DNA of 35,012 bases, taken from the NCBI GenBank assembly GCA_022868165.1, contig JALHYA010000001.1:76937-111948 (forward strand), given 5' to 3'. Source of the DNA: Patescibacteria group bacterium (GTDB lineage: Bacteria; Patescibacteriota; Microgenomatia; UBA8517). Below the pieces are notes generated by a model that saw nothing but the letters and a program-made list of their open reading frames with translations, was not told where the DNA came from and searched no databases. The translations under genes were made by a program, and so were the position numbers. Shown here piece after piece: positions 12,377 to 21,214 of the stretch; position 1 is the stretch's first letter; each line of letters opens with the position of its first letter.

Positions 12377-13441
12377 ATGGATCAGAAAATTCCTTTAGGC
12401 TTCTCATACGACGACGTTTTGCTTATCCCCCGGCGTTCAAATATCAGCAGTCGCACGGATATTGACCTTTCAACCCAAATAACTCCACGAGTTAGGCTCA
12501 AAATTCCCCTAATAAGCATCAATATGACAGACGTAACCGGAGTTGAGATGGCAATTGCCATGGCAAAAGCGGGTGGCTTGGGGCTTTTGCCCAGATTCAT
12601 CACGGCAGAGGAGGAGGCCGACATGGTTGCCAAGGTCAAAAAGGCAGTCGGGCTTGCAGCGGCTGCAGTGGGATGCAGAAACGGGGCTTTATCGCGGGCA
12701 GAAATGCTTGTAAAGGCCGGTGCCGACATTTTGACTTTGGATGTTGCCCATGCACACATGGAAAGAGCTCTTGAGGTGACCCGTGAGTTAAAACAAAAAT
12801 TCGGCTCAAGCGTTGACATCATTTCCGGAGTTGTTGCAACTAAGGAAGGCGCGGAAGATTTGTTTAGGGCAGGAGCGGATTCGGTTAGGGTCGGAGTTGG
12901 CCCGGGAACGATATGCATTACCAGACTCGTAACAGGAGTGGGAGTGCCTCAAATAACTGCGGTAGGCTGGGCAGCTGAAGCCGCAAGAAGATGGAAAAGG
13001 ACAATTCTTTGCGACGGTGGAGCAAAAAATTCGGGAGATATAGTCAAAGCCCTGGCGGCGGGGGCATCTGCCGTTGTTGCCGGAAGCCTATATGCCGGGA
13101 CCGATGAAGCGCCCGGAGAAAAAATCGAAAAAGACGGGAAAACTTACAAAGTCTACAATGCTTCGACCTCGCTGACCGAAAAGAAAAATCACCTCAAACA
13201 TATGGGCGAGAAGCTTCCTCCAAATTATTCAAAACAAATCGAAGGAACAGAAAGCATCGTTCCATATAAAGGCCGTGTGTTCGGCGTTATCGAAAACCTT
13301 ACTTCGGGAATCCGTTCAGGCCTTTCCTATTGCGGGGCTAAAAATATTCCGGAACTTTGGAAAAAAGCCAAATTTATTCAGGTTACTTCAAACGGTGTAA
13401 AAGAAAACGGCGTTCATGATGTAATCACTACTAAAATTTAG
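12377..13441 (+). CDS. guaB: IMP dehydrogenase / GMP reductase family protein, no CBS domains
   Basis: 354-residue TIM barrel. [14 protein letters not shown] (8-21) is the family N-terminal signature. [11 protein letters not shown] (173-183) carries the catalytic Cys180, [15 protein letters not shown] binds the IMP phosphate, and a tail [27 protein letters not shown] closes the barrel. IMP dehydrogenase makes XMP in GMP synthesis. Typical bacterial enzymes have about 490 residues with a CBS pair inserted after the first third; here the chain runs straight on, so it lacks ATP/GTP allostery. The flap [13 protein letters not shown] differs from both standard IMPDH and GMP reductase, so GMP reductase cannot be excluded. 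Confidence 0.85.
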   Translation: MDQKIPLGFSYDDVLLIPRRSNISSRTDIDLSTQITPRVRLKIPLISINMTDVTGVEMAIAMAKAGGLGLLPRFITAEEEADMVAKVKKAVGLAAAAVGCRNGALSRAEMLVKAGADILTLDVAHAHMERALEVTRELKQKFGSSVDIISGVVATKEGAEDLFRAGADSVRVGVGPGTICITRLVTGVGVPQITAVGWAAEAARRWKRTILCDGGAKNSGDIVKALAAGASAVVAGSLYAGTDEAPGEKIEKDGKTYKVYNASTSLTEKKNHLKHMGEKLPPNYSKQIEGTESIVPYKGRVFGVIENLTSGIRSGLSYCGAKNIPELWKKAKFIQVTSNGVKENGVHDVITTKI

Positions 13442-13483
13442 TTATGACATCCTTGGGATGACATATCAGCGTTCAATTCATCC

Positions 13484-13505
13484 CCGCAATTGATTGCGGA
13501 GTTTT
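13484..13505 (+). terminator. Terminator of guaB nested in a larger hairpin
   Basis: CCGCAA-TTGA-TTGCGG followed by AGTTTTC. It sits inside an outer 14-bp inverted repeat (13463-13476 with 13507-13520, one G-T wobble), whose right arm contains part of the lepB -10. Confidence 0.7.
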
Positions 13506-13523
13506 CTTGAATGCTGATATAAT
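13494..13523 (+). promoter_or_regulatory. lepB promoter, leaderless
   Basis: TTGCGG (13494-13499), 18 bases, extended -10 TGATATAAT (TATAAT 13518-13523), then 6 bases to the ATG at 13530. Confidence 0.7.
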
Positions 13524-13529
13524 TATTTT

Positions 13530-14093
13530 ATGTTTAGACGTCTCGGGGCGTTTTTTTTGGATATTATCGAGGTAATCTTCATGGCACTTGCCCTGTTTCT
13601 GTTTATTTATCTCCTTATCCTTCAACCCCATAAAATTAAGGGCGCTTCAATGATGCCAAACTTTCCCGACAGCGAGTTTTTGCTGACCGATAAAGTCAGC
13701 TACCGTTTTGGCGAGCCAAAAAGGGGCGATGTCATAGTATTTAAAGCCCCGATTAACGAAAACGAAGAATTTATAAAAAGAATAATCGGTCTTCCGGGTG
13801 ACAAGGTTGAGGTTAAAAGCGGTAAGTTTTATGTAAACGACAAGCTTCTCGACGAACATGCTTATCTGGACGACAGTGTTTACACTTCGGGCGCCGATTT
13901 TTCCCAAGAGGGTACGGCTGTTGTTGTTCCGGCCGGAAAATATTATGTGTTGGGGGATAACCGTCCCCACTCGTCCGATTCCCGCTATTGGGGATTCGTT
14001 ACCAAAAAGGAAATAACAGGCCGCGCATGGCTAATTTACTGGCCGATAAATAAAATTGGGATTGTACAAAAAGTTCGGTATCCCGGACTTTGA
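13530..14093 (+). CDS. lepB: Signal peptidase I
   Basis: 187-residue membrane-bound serine/lysine protease that cuts signal peptides from exported proteins. One N-terminal helix (about 12-32), then GASMMPNF with the catalytic Ser40, RGDVIVF, FIKRIIGLPGD with the catalytic Lys83, and the box GDNRPHSSDSRYWG near the C-terminus. Length is typical of the compact Gram-positive type. It converges with parB, leaving 4 bases between stop codons. The start is fixed by the -10 six bases upstream. The secreted protein at 8364 is a likely substrate. Confidence 0.96.
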   Translation: MFRRLGAFFLDIIEVIFMALALFLFIYLLILQPHKIKGASMMPNFPDSEFLLTDKVSYRFGEPKRGDVIVFKAPINENEEFIKRIIGLPGDKVEVKSGKFYVNDKLLDEHAYLDDSVYTSGADFSQEGTAVVVPAGKYYVLGDNRPHSSDSRYWGFVTKKEITGRAWLIYWPINKIGIVQKVRYPGL

Positions 14094-14097
14094 AGCT

Positions 14098-14946
14098 CTA
14101 CTCCTCGGTAACGGATTTGTACACTTTTTGAAGTCTCTCTTCGGTTTCTTCCAATCCGCCCTTAAAAATAAATGTAACTCTTGTTTCTCTTCTCGAACGG
14201 ACAAGTCTGACTTGAGAAGTTTTTCCGTCGGAATCGGGCGTAACCTTCTTTAATGCTTCCTCCATATCGGCCTGCATTTTATCGAGTTCCTCGGAAACGA
14301 TGCGCATGGCTTCTCTTCTAGCGAGTGGAGAAATCGGCTGTTTGCTCTTGGCTTTCATGCGCCTTGCCAACTCTTCCGCGCGCCTTACGGAGCCGGATTC
14401 CCTAAGAATTATCTTGTAGGCCTCGACCATCAAAGACTGGTCGTCAATTGCGGCCAAGGCTCTGGCATGCCCTTCCGAAATAAGCCCGGACAAAAGTCCG
14501 TCTTTGAGGGCATCGGGAAGTGAAAGAAGCCTTATCGAGTTGGAAACATAGGCTACCGATTTTCCTATCCTTACGGCAATTTCGCTTGTGGTTAGGCCGA
14601 ATTCGTGCATCAATCTTTCAAATCCTTTGGCCCGATCCAAAGCATTTAAATCGACTCTTTGAACGTTTTCCACCAAGGCCATTTCCAGCATCCCTTTGGG
14701 CGAAGTTTCCCTTATTAATGCGGGAACATGGGTTAATCCACCAAGTTTTGCAGCCCTCCACCTTCGCTCACCGGCAATAATTTGAAAACCGGCGGGAGTC
14801 TTGGCAACTACCAATGGCTCCAAGATTCCGTGTTCGCGAATTGAGTCTACCAAATCGACCAAGCTTTCGGGAGTTATTGCACCACGGGGCTGAAGTGGAT
14901 TGGGTTGAAGCTGATTTATTTCTATCTGTACGACTTCTTCGGCCAT
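14098..14946 (-). CDS. parB: ParB/Spo0J chromosome partition protein
   Basis: 282 residues. NPLQPR (16-21), the CTP-binding GERRWRA (59-65) and ENVQR (93-97), and a helix-turn-helix (about 118-141, LTTSEIAVRIGKSVAYVSNSI) give the standard ParB N-terminal and parS-binding domains; the C-terminal dimerisation part is shorter and charged. ParB loads on parS as a CTP-gated clamp and works with ParA in origin segregation. No parA is next to it and I see no clear parS palindrome in the window. It follows rpmA directly with only one base between stop and start, so it shares the rpmA promoter. Confidence 0.95.
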   Translation of the reverse strand: MAEEVVQIEINQLQPNPLQPRGAITPESLVDLVDSIREHGILEPLVVAKTPAGFQIIAGERRWRAAKLGGLTHVPALIRETSPKGMLEMALVENVQRVDLNALDRAKGFERLMHEFGLTTSEIAVRIGKSVAYVSNSIRLLSLPDALKDGLLSGLISEGHARALAAIDDQSLMVEAYKIILRESGSVRRAEELARRMKAKSKQPISPLARREAMRIVSEELDKMQADMEEALKKVTPDSDGKTSQVRLVRSRRETRVTFIFKGGLEETEERLQKVYKSVTEE

Positions 14947-14947
14947 A

Positions 14948-15196
14948 TTATTTCGCTATAGACACAACAATTTTACCTAATCTTTGGCCAAATTTAACTA
15001 CTCCGCTACTTACCGCATAGAGCGTGTGGTCTCTTCCGACCTTTACACCTATCCCCGCTCCCATTTTGGTACCACGTTGTCTTACCAAAATCATTCCGGG
15101 GGATACATTTTGTCCAGTTGTGACTTTGACACCCAATCTTTTCCCTGCTGGGCTAATATGTTGTATGGTTTTACCTGTGGCCTTCTTTGTAGACAT
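14948..15196 (-). CDS. rpmA: 50S ribosomal protein L27
   Basis: 82 residues with the L27 signatures GKRLGVK (18-24), the PGMILVRQRGTKMGAGIGV segment and GRDHTLYAV. The N-terminus is MSTKKATGKT, without the cleavable extension seen in Firmicutes. L27 reaches toward the peptidyl-transferase centre. It has its own near-consensus promoter (15224-15252) in the 83-base gap after rplU, so rplU, rpmA and parB are only partly one unit. Confidence 0.96.
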   Translation of the reverse strand: MSTKKATGKTIQHISPAGKRLGVKVTTGQNVSPGMILVRQRGTKMGAGIGVKVGRDHTLYAVSSGVVKFGQRLGKIVVSIAK

Positions 15197-15223
15197 ATGT
15201 TTTAGGGAAAGAAATTCAAACTC

Positions 15224-15252
15224 AATATAAAAGAAATTTTCACAGATGTCAA
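15224..15252 (-). promoter_or_regulatory. Promoter of rpmA-parB
   Basis: Minus strand TTGACA (15252-15247), exactly 17 bases, TATATT (15229-15224). The leader to the rpmA ATG is about 20 bases and lacks a Shine-Dalgarno. Confidence 0.8.
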
Positions 15253-15279
15253 GAGTTCAGAAGTTTATAGATTGATACA

Positions 15280-15588
15280 CTAACGTTGTAACGAGATTTT
15301 CTCGATTAAAATTCTCGTGTATTGGGGTCTTGTTCCTATGTGTCTCCTGTAACGCGATTTGGCCTTATATTTGAGAACTCTTACCTTCTCACCCATCTCA
15401 ACATCTTTAAGAACTTTGATTTTTACTTTTGCGCCCTTAACCTCCGGAGTACCGACGGAAACTTTTTTCTCATCGGCAACCAATAGAATCTTAGGCATTA
15501 GTTCCTTGGCCGAAATTCTATCTACTAAAACCTCCTCTTTCTCCGAAACTTTATATTGTCTGCCTTTTATGTCGATTACGGCGTACAT
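15280..15588 (-). CDS. rplU: 50S ribosomal protein L21
   Basis: 102 residues: MYAVIDIKGRQYKVSEKEEV is the normal L21 start and the C-terminal KYKAKSRYRRHIGTRPQYT binds 23S rRNA. An upstream TTG (15597) in frame is rejected because MYAV is the family start. TTGAGT (15626-15621), 17 bases, TAAAAT (15603-15598) then 9 bases to the ATG suggests its own promoter and a nearly leaderless mRNA, overlapping the end of rodA's intergenic region. Confidence 0.95.
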   Translation of the reverse strand: MYAVIDIKGRQYKVSEKEEVLVDRISAKELMPKILLVADEKKVSVGTPEVKGAKVKIKVLKDVEMGEKVRVLKYKAKSRYRRHIGTRPQYTRILIEKISLQR

Positions 15589-15622
15589 AACTCGCAAATT
15601 TTACCCTTAAATCCGCCCAAAC

Positions 15623-16660
15623 TCAAGGCGAAATTTTCCTGGCCGATTTTGCGGCAATTCCAAGGGAAATCATTGTTGCCAAAAGCGACGAGCCTCCGGC
15701 GGAAACCAAAGGCAAAGGAACTCCGGTAATCGGCAAAATTCCCAAGTTCATTCCTATATGGACAAAAACTTGGAATAAAAGTACCGAAAAAAGTCCGGAG
15801 AGAAATGCGCGAGCCTGGGGATTTATTGCGTTTTCCATAAATTTTGTTATCCTCCAAAGAATGAAAAACTCTCCCAAAACCAATAAGATTGCACCTACAA
15901 ACCCCAATTCCTCCGCGGTTGCGGCGAAAATAAAATCGGTCTGTTTTTCTGGCAAAAACAAAAGCTGGGTTTCCGTCCCCTTCCCCAATCCCCTACCGAA
16001 AAATTTTCCGGAACCGACGGAAATCATGGATTGCAAACTGTTATATCCGCTTGCAAAAGAGGTAATTCTGTTTCTTTGATACGGAGCAAGAATCAGCCAA
16101 ATAAGGGGAATGAGTGCAATAAGCGCAGCTCCTCCATATACAAAATATTTTTTCTCTAAAGGTGAAGCGATGAGAATGCCCAAAAATCCGAATGCGGTGA
16201 GAACAGCAACACCCAAAGAAGGTTGCAAAGCGATTAGTATAAACGGGATAAAAAATAGCGCGATTGCCCGGAAAACTTTTTTAAGTCTAAGCTCCCGACC
16301 GGCCAAATAGTTTGCGAAAAACACCAATAAAAAGGGCCTGACAATTTCGGCTGGCTGGATATTAAGAGGTCCAAGTGTAAACCAACGAATTGTTCCTCTT
16401 GTAACCTGTCCGATAATTATCGGCAAAATAAGAAATATGAGACTGCCTATGTAAAAATGTCTGGAAAAAAGCGAGAGAACGTCAAAATCGATTTGGGCAA
16501 AAACAATATAGGCAATAAAACCCAAAATAACGTACAGAAAATACTGCGGAAAGATTTGCGGACTAATTGCCATCAACACCACCACTCCCAAAATAGACAA
16601 TATCGCAATACCTACAAAAAGAAGCAGATCCGGACCGAGAATGCTTGTCGTTCTTTGCAT
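15623..16660 (-). CDS. rodA: RodA/FtsW-family (SEDS) peptidoglycan polymerase
   Basis: 345 residues, about ten membrane helices. TRGTIRWFTLGPLNIQPAEI and the outer-loop motif LPEKQTDFIFAATAEELGF followed by GVPLPLVSAGGSS are SEDS signatures. RodA polymerises lipid II into glycan strands during elongation with a class B PBP. The second SEDS protein at 25883 lies in the division cluster, so this copy is assigned to elongation by context. Its ATG directly follows the TAG stop of ileS; there is no room for a leader, so coupling is expected. Confidence 0.93.
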   Translation of the reverse strand: MQRTTSILGPDLLLFVGIAILSILGVVVLMAISPQIFPQYFLYVILGFIAYIVFAQIDFDVLSLFSRHFYIGSLIFLILPIIIGQVTRGTIRWFTLGPLNIQPAEIVRPFLLVFFANYLAGRELRLKKVFRAIALFFIPFILIALQPSLGVAVLTAFGFLGILIASPLEKKYFVYGGAALIALIPLIWLILAPYQRNRITSFASGYNSLQSMISVGSGKFFGRGLGKGTETQLLFLPEKQTDFIFAATAEELGFVGAILLVLGEFFILWRITKFMENAINPQARAFLSGLFSVLLFQVFVHIGMNLGILPITGVPLPLVSAGGSSLLATMISLGIAAKSARKISP

Positions 16661-19570
16661 CTAAGAGGATTTTGTTACCCCAAAATCTCCAACGCTAATA
16701 TTGTCGGACAATGTTTTTGCCTTAATTCTTTTTAGAAGTTCTTCTTTTTTGGGTAGCCAAGGAGCCCTCACTCTAACTCTTTCGGCCAAAGTTAAGCCAA
16801 GAATTTTTCTTTCTTCCTGTATTTGTCTTATTAAATCTCTAGCCTTTGCTTCCTCTTCCAACTCCGGAGTTATTTTCGTATCCAGCGTAACTTTCAACTC
16901 TTTGCCTTTTTTGAATTTTATCTCTCTAACATTTATCTCTTCTTTCCCGACATCGACCAGCTCCGGGGGCAAATCTCCCCTTTCCGTCTCTACTTCAATC
17001 GATAAAAGCGGTTGCCTCACGGGAATTTTTTGTTCCTTCCTTTGCGCATGTGCTTTCTCGACAATTTCCCTTAGATAATTCATTCGATCGATTAGACTGT
17101 TATCTATTTCTCCACCAACTAGCGGCCATTGAGTTAGGTGAACCGACTCCTCTTTGGTTAAATTACGGTATATAAGTTCGGACATACACGGTGTGAACGG
17201 AGCCAAGAGCTTTGATAGTGTTGCCAAGACAAAATAGGCAGTTGAATAAAAGGAATTCTTTTCCTCTTTCGACTCGGCAGCAGGACCGATTCTGTCTCTT
17301 GAGCGCCTTACATACCAAAGCGACAAATCACCGACGAATTCCTCGATAAAGCCGCTGGCAGAATATGCATCGTACTTTTCAAGATACGCTGTAACCTCTG
17401 CCACGGTTTGGTTTAGTCGGGAGAGAATCCATTTGTCCAAAATTGCTAATTGCTGATTGTTAATTGCTGATTGATTTGGAGGAACCCAGCCGTCGAGATT
17501 CGCATAGGTTATAAAAAAGTTATATACGTTCCAGAGCATTAAATGAAACTTTCTTCGCGTTTCGTCGGCAACTTTATAACCGAAAAGTAGATTTTCTGCA
17601 GGATTTTGCCTTGCGTACATCCATCTCATCACATCTACCCCGATTCTATCCGCGCCCTCATTAAACTCTATGGAATTCCCCAAGCTTTTGTGCATCGCTC
17701 TCCCGTCTTCGGCAAGAAGTGTAGCGTAACCCAAAACCGTTTTAAAAGGCTCTTCGTTTTCCAAAACAACGCTCATGGCTATCATTGAGTAGAACCAATT
17801 TTTAAATTGGCCGGGAAAACTTTCGGTAATAAACTCTGCCGGAAACCATTTACGCCAACCTTCTTTGTCGTTTAAATACAAGGGCTCGCTTTTGTTGTCC
17901 AATGAAACAGTCGAATAGGGAACTATTCCCGCATCGAGCCAGGGATTCCCGACATCGGGAATTCTCTTCATCACTCCACTGCACTTGGCACATTTAATTT
18001 CAACTTCATCGATAAAAGGTTTATGAGGGCTTTTGCCTTCAAATTTGTCCCAACCCGCCGATGCTTTTTCCTTCAACTCCTCTTTACTTCCTATTACATC
18101 GAACTCTCCGCATTTTTCGCAAACCCAAATAGGAAGGGCCAGTCCCCAATAGCGCTTCTTGGAAATAAGCCAGTCGTGCATATTGTTAAGCCAATCGAGT
18201 TCCCGCTTTAGTCCGAATTTGGGAATCCAGTGAATTTTCTTTGCAACTTTCTTCATATCTTCCCTAACCGGGTCAATTGCGATATACCATTCGTCGACAA
18301 CTCTCCAAACAAGTTCGGTTTTGCATCTCCAACAGGCAGGATAACGATGAGTTACGGGTACGATATCAAACAGGTATTTGCCGCCTTCTTTTTCCTTGAG
18401 ATAATCCAGAATAATTTCTGGGTGAACTTTTGCATTTTTGCCGGAAAATTCTCCCAGTCCGCTGATGTAATTTGCTTCTTCGTCAATTAGTTCAACTACA
18501 GGAAGACCAAGTTTTTTTCCTAGCTGGAAGTCTTCGGTGCCGGCTCCGGGAGCCACATGGACCATACCCGTCCCTTCCTCCTCGCTGACCGGCAAAATCA
18601 ATGGGTCGGTAGCAGTAACCTCGTGTTTGTACTTTCCCAGAGATTTATTAATCCTTTCTAGGTCGTCGAAGGGGGATGAATATTTGAGCCCCACGAGCTC
18701 CTTGCCTTTTATCTTCTTTTCTATGGTCAATCCCAACCGTTTCGCAGCATATTCGAGTAGAAAGTACTTATTTCCGACAATATTCCCAGTCGCGACAACA
18801 TAATCCTTCTTTTCATCAACGGCAACGGCAACATTCCCTGGTAAAGTCCATGGGGTCGTAGTCCAGACCAAAAGAAATTCGTTTTTCCCATTCTTTATCG
18901 GATATTCAACATAAATCGAATCATGGGTTGTCTCTTTATAATCCTCGGTTAACATCTCGTGTTGGGAAATTGCGGTTCCGCAACGGGGGCACCAAGGAAC
19001 GGAATCATGGCCTTTGTAAATTAAACCTCGCTCATGACACTTTTTCAAAAAGTGCCAAATCATATAATTGTTTTCGTCGCTCATTGTGTAATAAGAGTTG
19101 TCCCAATCCATAAAATATCCGAGGCGTTTAGATTGCTCTGTCTGAATATTAGCGTACTTCGAAGCCCTCTGTTTGCAGAGCTCAACGAATTTTGCGATTG
19201 AAGCTTTTTTATCACCGGGGACTAAATTTTCAATATCCTTTTTGCTTTTAAGGCCCAATTCTTTTTCAACCTCTACCTCTACCCAAAGACCCTGGCAATC
19301 AAATCCGTTTTGAAAACGCTGCCTATACCCTTGCATATTTTTAAATCTTTGCCAGAGGTCCTTATAAGTTCTTCCCCAGGCGTGATGAATTCCCATGGGA
19401 TTATTTGCGGTTATCGGGCCGTCAAGGAAGTAAAAATTTTTCTTAGAAGCTTTATTTTTCTCGAGATATTTCTTAACTGTTCCTTTTTTGTACCAATCTT
19501 GGAGCACCTCGCGCTCTTTTGCGGGAAAATCTATTTTGAGATCTACGCCGTCAAAATAATTTTTGCTCAT
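16661..19570 (-). CDS. ileS: Isoleucyl-tRNA synthetase
   Basis: 969-residue class I synthetase. DGPITANNPMGIHHAWGR (50-67) holds the HIGH box as IHHA, the variant typical of the eukaryote-like (IleS2) branch; the second signature is HKSLGN (about residue 626) in place of KMSKS. Cys pairs PWCPRCG, CWRCK, CEKCG and CAKC may bind zinc. VWTTTPWTLPGN marks the editing domain. IleS2 enzymes are often mupirocin-tolerant; this is known for the family, not shown here. A 14-base tandem duplication sits in the linker at 17447-17473. TAAAAT lies 9 bases before the ATG. Confidence 0.97.
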   Translation of the reverse strand: MSKNYFDGVDLKIDFPAKEREVLQDWYKKGTVKKYLEKNKASKKNFYFLDGPITANNPMGIHHAWGRTYKDLWQRFKNMQGYRQRFQNGFDCQGLWVEVEVEKELGLKSKKDIENLVPGDKKASIAKFVELCKQRASKYANIQTEQSKRLGYFMDWDNSYYTMSDENNYMIWHFLKKCHERGLIYKGHDSVPWCPRCGTAISQHEMLTEDYKETTHDSIYVEYPIKNGKNEFLLVWTTTPWTLPGNVAVAVDEKKDYVVATGNIVGNKYFLLEYAAKRLGLTIEKKIKGKELVGLKYSSPFDDLERINKSLGKYKHEVTATDPLILPVSEEEGTGMVHVAPGAGTEDFQLGKKLGLPVVELIDEEANYISGLGEFSGKNAKVHPEIILDYLKEKEGGKYLFDIVPVTHRYPACWRCKTELVWRVVDEWYIAIDPVREDMKKVAKKIHWIPKFGLKRELDWLNNMHDWLISKKRYWGLALPIWVCEKCGEFDVIGSKEELKEKASAGWDKFEGKSPHKPFIDEVEIKCAKCSGVMKRIPDVGNPWLDAGIVPYSTVSLDNKSEPLYLNDKEGWRKWFPAEFITESFPGQFKNWFYSMIAMSVVLENEEPFKTVLGYATLLAEDGRAMHKSLGNSIEFNEGADRIGVDVMRWMYARQNPAENLLFGYKVADETRRKFHLMLWNVYNFFITYANLDGWVPPNQSAINNQQLAILDKWILSRLNQTVAEVTAYLEKYDAYSASGFIEEFVGDLSLWYVRRSRDRIGPAAESKEEKNSFYSTAYFVLATLSKLLAPFTPCMSELIYRNLTKEESVHLTQWPLVGGEIDNSLIDRMNYLREIVEKAHAQRKEQKIPVRQPLLSIEVETERGDLPPELVDVGKEEINVREIKFKKGKELKVTLDTKITPELEEEAKARDLIRQIQEERKILGLTLAERVRVRAPWLPKKEELLKRIKAKTLSDNISVGDFGVTKSS
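17447..17473. repeat. Tandem 14-mer inside ileS
   Basis: TAATTGCTGATTG occurs twice, 14 bases apart and identical over 13 bases, preceded by a partial copy (AATTGC). It codes for SAINNQQLAI in the linker between catalytic and anticodon domains and is AT-richer than the flanks. Confidence 0.7.
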
Positions 19571-19579
19571 CCTGAAGCT

Positions 19580-19609
19580 ATTTTACACCGAAAGCTTTGG
19601 AGGCCGCAA
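19580..19609 (-). promoter_or_regulatory. Promoter of ileS
   Basis: Minus strand TTGCGG (19609-19604), 18 bases, TAAAAT (19585-19580), 9 bases to the ATG. The 20 bases before the ATG closely match those before the lactate permease gene. Confidence 0.55.
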
Positions 19610-19632
19610 TGAGGACGGTTTTATTCCGGAGT

Positions 19633-21135
19633 TTATTTTGTAATAAACCAAACAACAATCGCAAGCACTATGTATATTAGACAGGGAATAATCACGCCTC
19701 TCAAAACCTTGCGCTCCTCCCCTCTGATACCTACGACTGTTTCGGCCGACAAAATATCGGCGAGCGCTATCATATTTCCCGCAGATGCTCCCACAAGTTC
19801 CAGACCCAACATTTTACTTACATTTAAACCTAAATTTAGCGCCGCGTTTGCGATAAAACTTCCAAATAAAAGATTGGAAATTGTGGCGCTTCCTGTAATA
19901 AAGCTTCCGAAGGCTCCAATAAAAGGAACCCAGACAGGCAACAGTTTAGTTTCGAACACGTCGGCAATATAATCAATTATCGACAATGCCCCCGAGGTGT
20001 TATTTCCCGAGGTTACCATTAACTGAACAACTATTGACATAAACGCAATAACCATAAAGGGTTCCAAACTTCGCAAAGCCGACGACTTGGTGATAAATAT
20101 GGCTTTTTGCTTAACCTTGTAAAAAAGAAATACCGGCAAAGCCGAAAGAATAAATATAAAGCCGGGATTAAACAGATTAAAGCTGTGCTTTATATAAGGA
20201 ATGGGAAAGGAAATTGGGCCAAGGGTAAATTTCCCCACCAGTAGAAGAATTATCAAAATTAAATAAGGCAGTATTGTTCTCAATATAGGCATTTTGGCTA
20301 TATCTACATCTTTTCTTGGGGCTCGAATAATATTTTTGGGGACAAAAATTCCCAACTTTGTTGTAATTAAGACCAAAATTATGCCTATTACACTTCCGAT
20401 TATCGAAGGAAATTCCTGTCCCAAAAAAGAAATAAAGTATGATGGAACAACAAATGCTATCCCCGACCAAATGGCAAACGGAACGGTTTCCAGAATAAAA
20501 GACTTTTTATCCTTAATCTTCAAATCCCGAGCCAAAACCCAAACCATAAATAGAGGAACAATTAACCCGGCTAAATTGAACAGGGCTGCATTTACCGGTA
20601 TTCCACTGGCGGCAATATTCTCAAAACCAATCCTGCTGGGTGTCCCTGCGGCTCCGAAGGCCACCGAAGCGCTGTTCCCCAAAAGAGCAATTATTACCGC
20701 TCCCAAAGGGGAGGCTCCCAGGGAAACTAAGATGGGGGCAACCAAAGCGGAAGGTGTGCCAAACCCTGCAGTTCCTTCTATGAAATTTTCCAAAAACCAA
20801 GCCAAAAAAATTACTTGAATCCGATAATCTGCGCAAACGTGCTCAAGAAAATAAGTAATATTGTCTATTATTCCGGCGCTTTTTGTTGTATCCAAAAAGA
20901 ATATCGCCCCAAAAATGATAAGGAAAATATCAAACGCGACGAATGCACCTTTGCCAAAGGAAGAAAAAAAATAAAAGGGAGTTATTTTCCACAAAAATAA
21001 TACCTCCAATCCCGAAAACACCAGAGTAATCAGAGAAACCCAAAAAAGTGAAGTTTTACGAACAAGTAAAAGGTATAGAAAAACGGCAAAAGGAAGAAGA
21101 GAGAAAATAATCAGCAAATACTTGGGGAACAGCAT
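19633..21135 (-). CDS. lctP: L-lactate permease family transporter
   Basis: 500 residues with about 13 membrane helices. WFLENFIEGTAGFGTPSAL, GNSASVAFGAAGTPSRIG and GSFITGSATISNLLFGSF are signatures of the LctP/GlcA lactate-glycolate/proton symporter family. Length is slightly below the usual 530-560. In a fermenting organism it would more likely export lactate than import it; direction cannot be read from sequence. It stands between the ileS and ftsZ units with its own TAAAAT box 9 bases before the ATG, so probably monocistronic. Confidence 0.92.
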   Translation of the reverse strand: MLFPKYLLIIFSLLPFAVFLYLLLVRKTSLFWVSLITLVFSGLEVLFLWKITPFYFFSSFGKGAFVAFDIFLIIFGAIFFLDTTKSAGIIDNITYFLEHVCADYRIQVIFLAWFLENFIEGTAGFGTPSALVAPILVSLGASPLGAVIIALLGNSASVAFGAAGTPSRIGFENIAASGIPVNAALFNLAGLIVPLFMVWVLARDLKIKDKKSFILETVPFAIWSGIAFVVPSYFISFLGQEFPSIIGSVIGIILVLITTKLGIFVPKNIIRAPRKDVDIAKMPILRTILPYLILIILLLVGKFTLGPISFPIPYIKHSFNLFNPGFIFILSALPVFLFYKVKQKAIFITKSSALRSLEPFMVIAFMSIVVQLMVTSGNNTSGALSIIDYIADVFETKLLPVWVPFIGAFGSFITGSATISNLLFGSFIANAALNLGLNVSKMLGLELVGASAGNMIALADILSAETVVGIRGEERKVLRGVIIPCLIYIVLAIVVWFITK

Positions 21136-21144
21136 CTTGAAGCA

Positions 21145-21150
21145 ATTTTA
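21145..21150 (-). promoter_or_regulatory. -10 box of lactate permease gene
   Basis: TAAAAT on the minus strand, preceded by TG (TGTAAAAT), 9 bases before the ATG at 21135. No good -35. Confidence 0.45.
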
Positions 21151-21169
21151 CAATAAATACTCAGAAGTT

Positions 21170-21193
21170 AGAAGTTAATGAAAATTAACTTCT
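21170..21193. terminator. Hairpin after the ftsZ transcription unit
   Basis: AGAAGTTAAT-GAAA-ATTAACTTCT, a perfect 10-bp stem between the small gene behind ftsZ and the permease gene. No T-run follows on the minus strand, so it may be a weak terminator or a 3' stabiliser. Confidence 0.5.
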
Positions 21194-21214
21194 TATATAA
21201 TGGCCCTCTTGGGT

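Noticed and set aside
12377-13441. GMP reductase as the primary name
   Set aside because: The N-terminal signature and tail fit the IMPDH side slightly better, but the flap is atypical, so it is kept only as an alternative.
14098-15300. Possible parS site near parB
   Set aside because: No TGTTNCACGTGNAACA-like palindrome was found by eye around parB.
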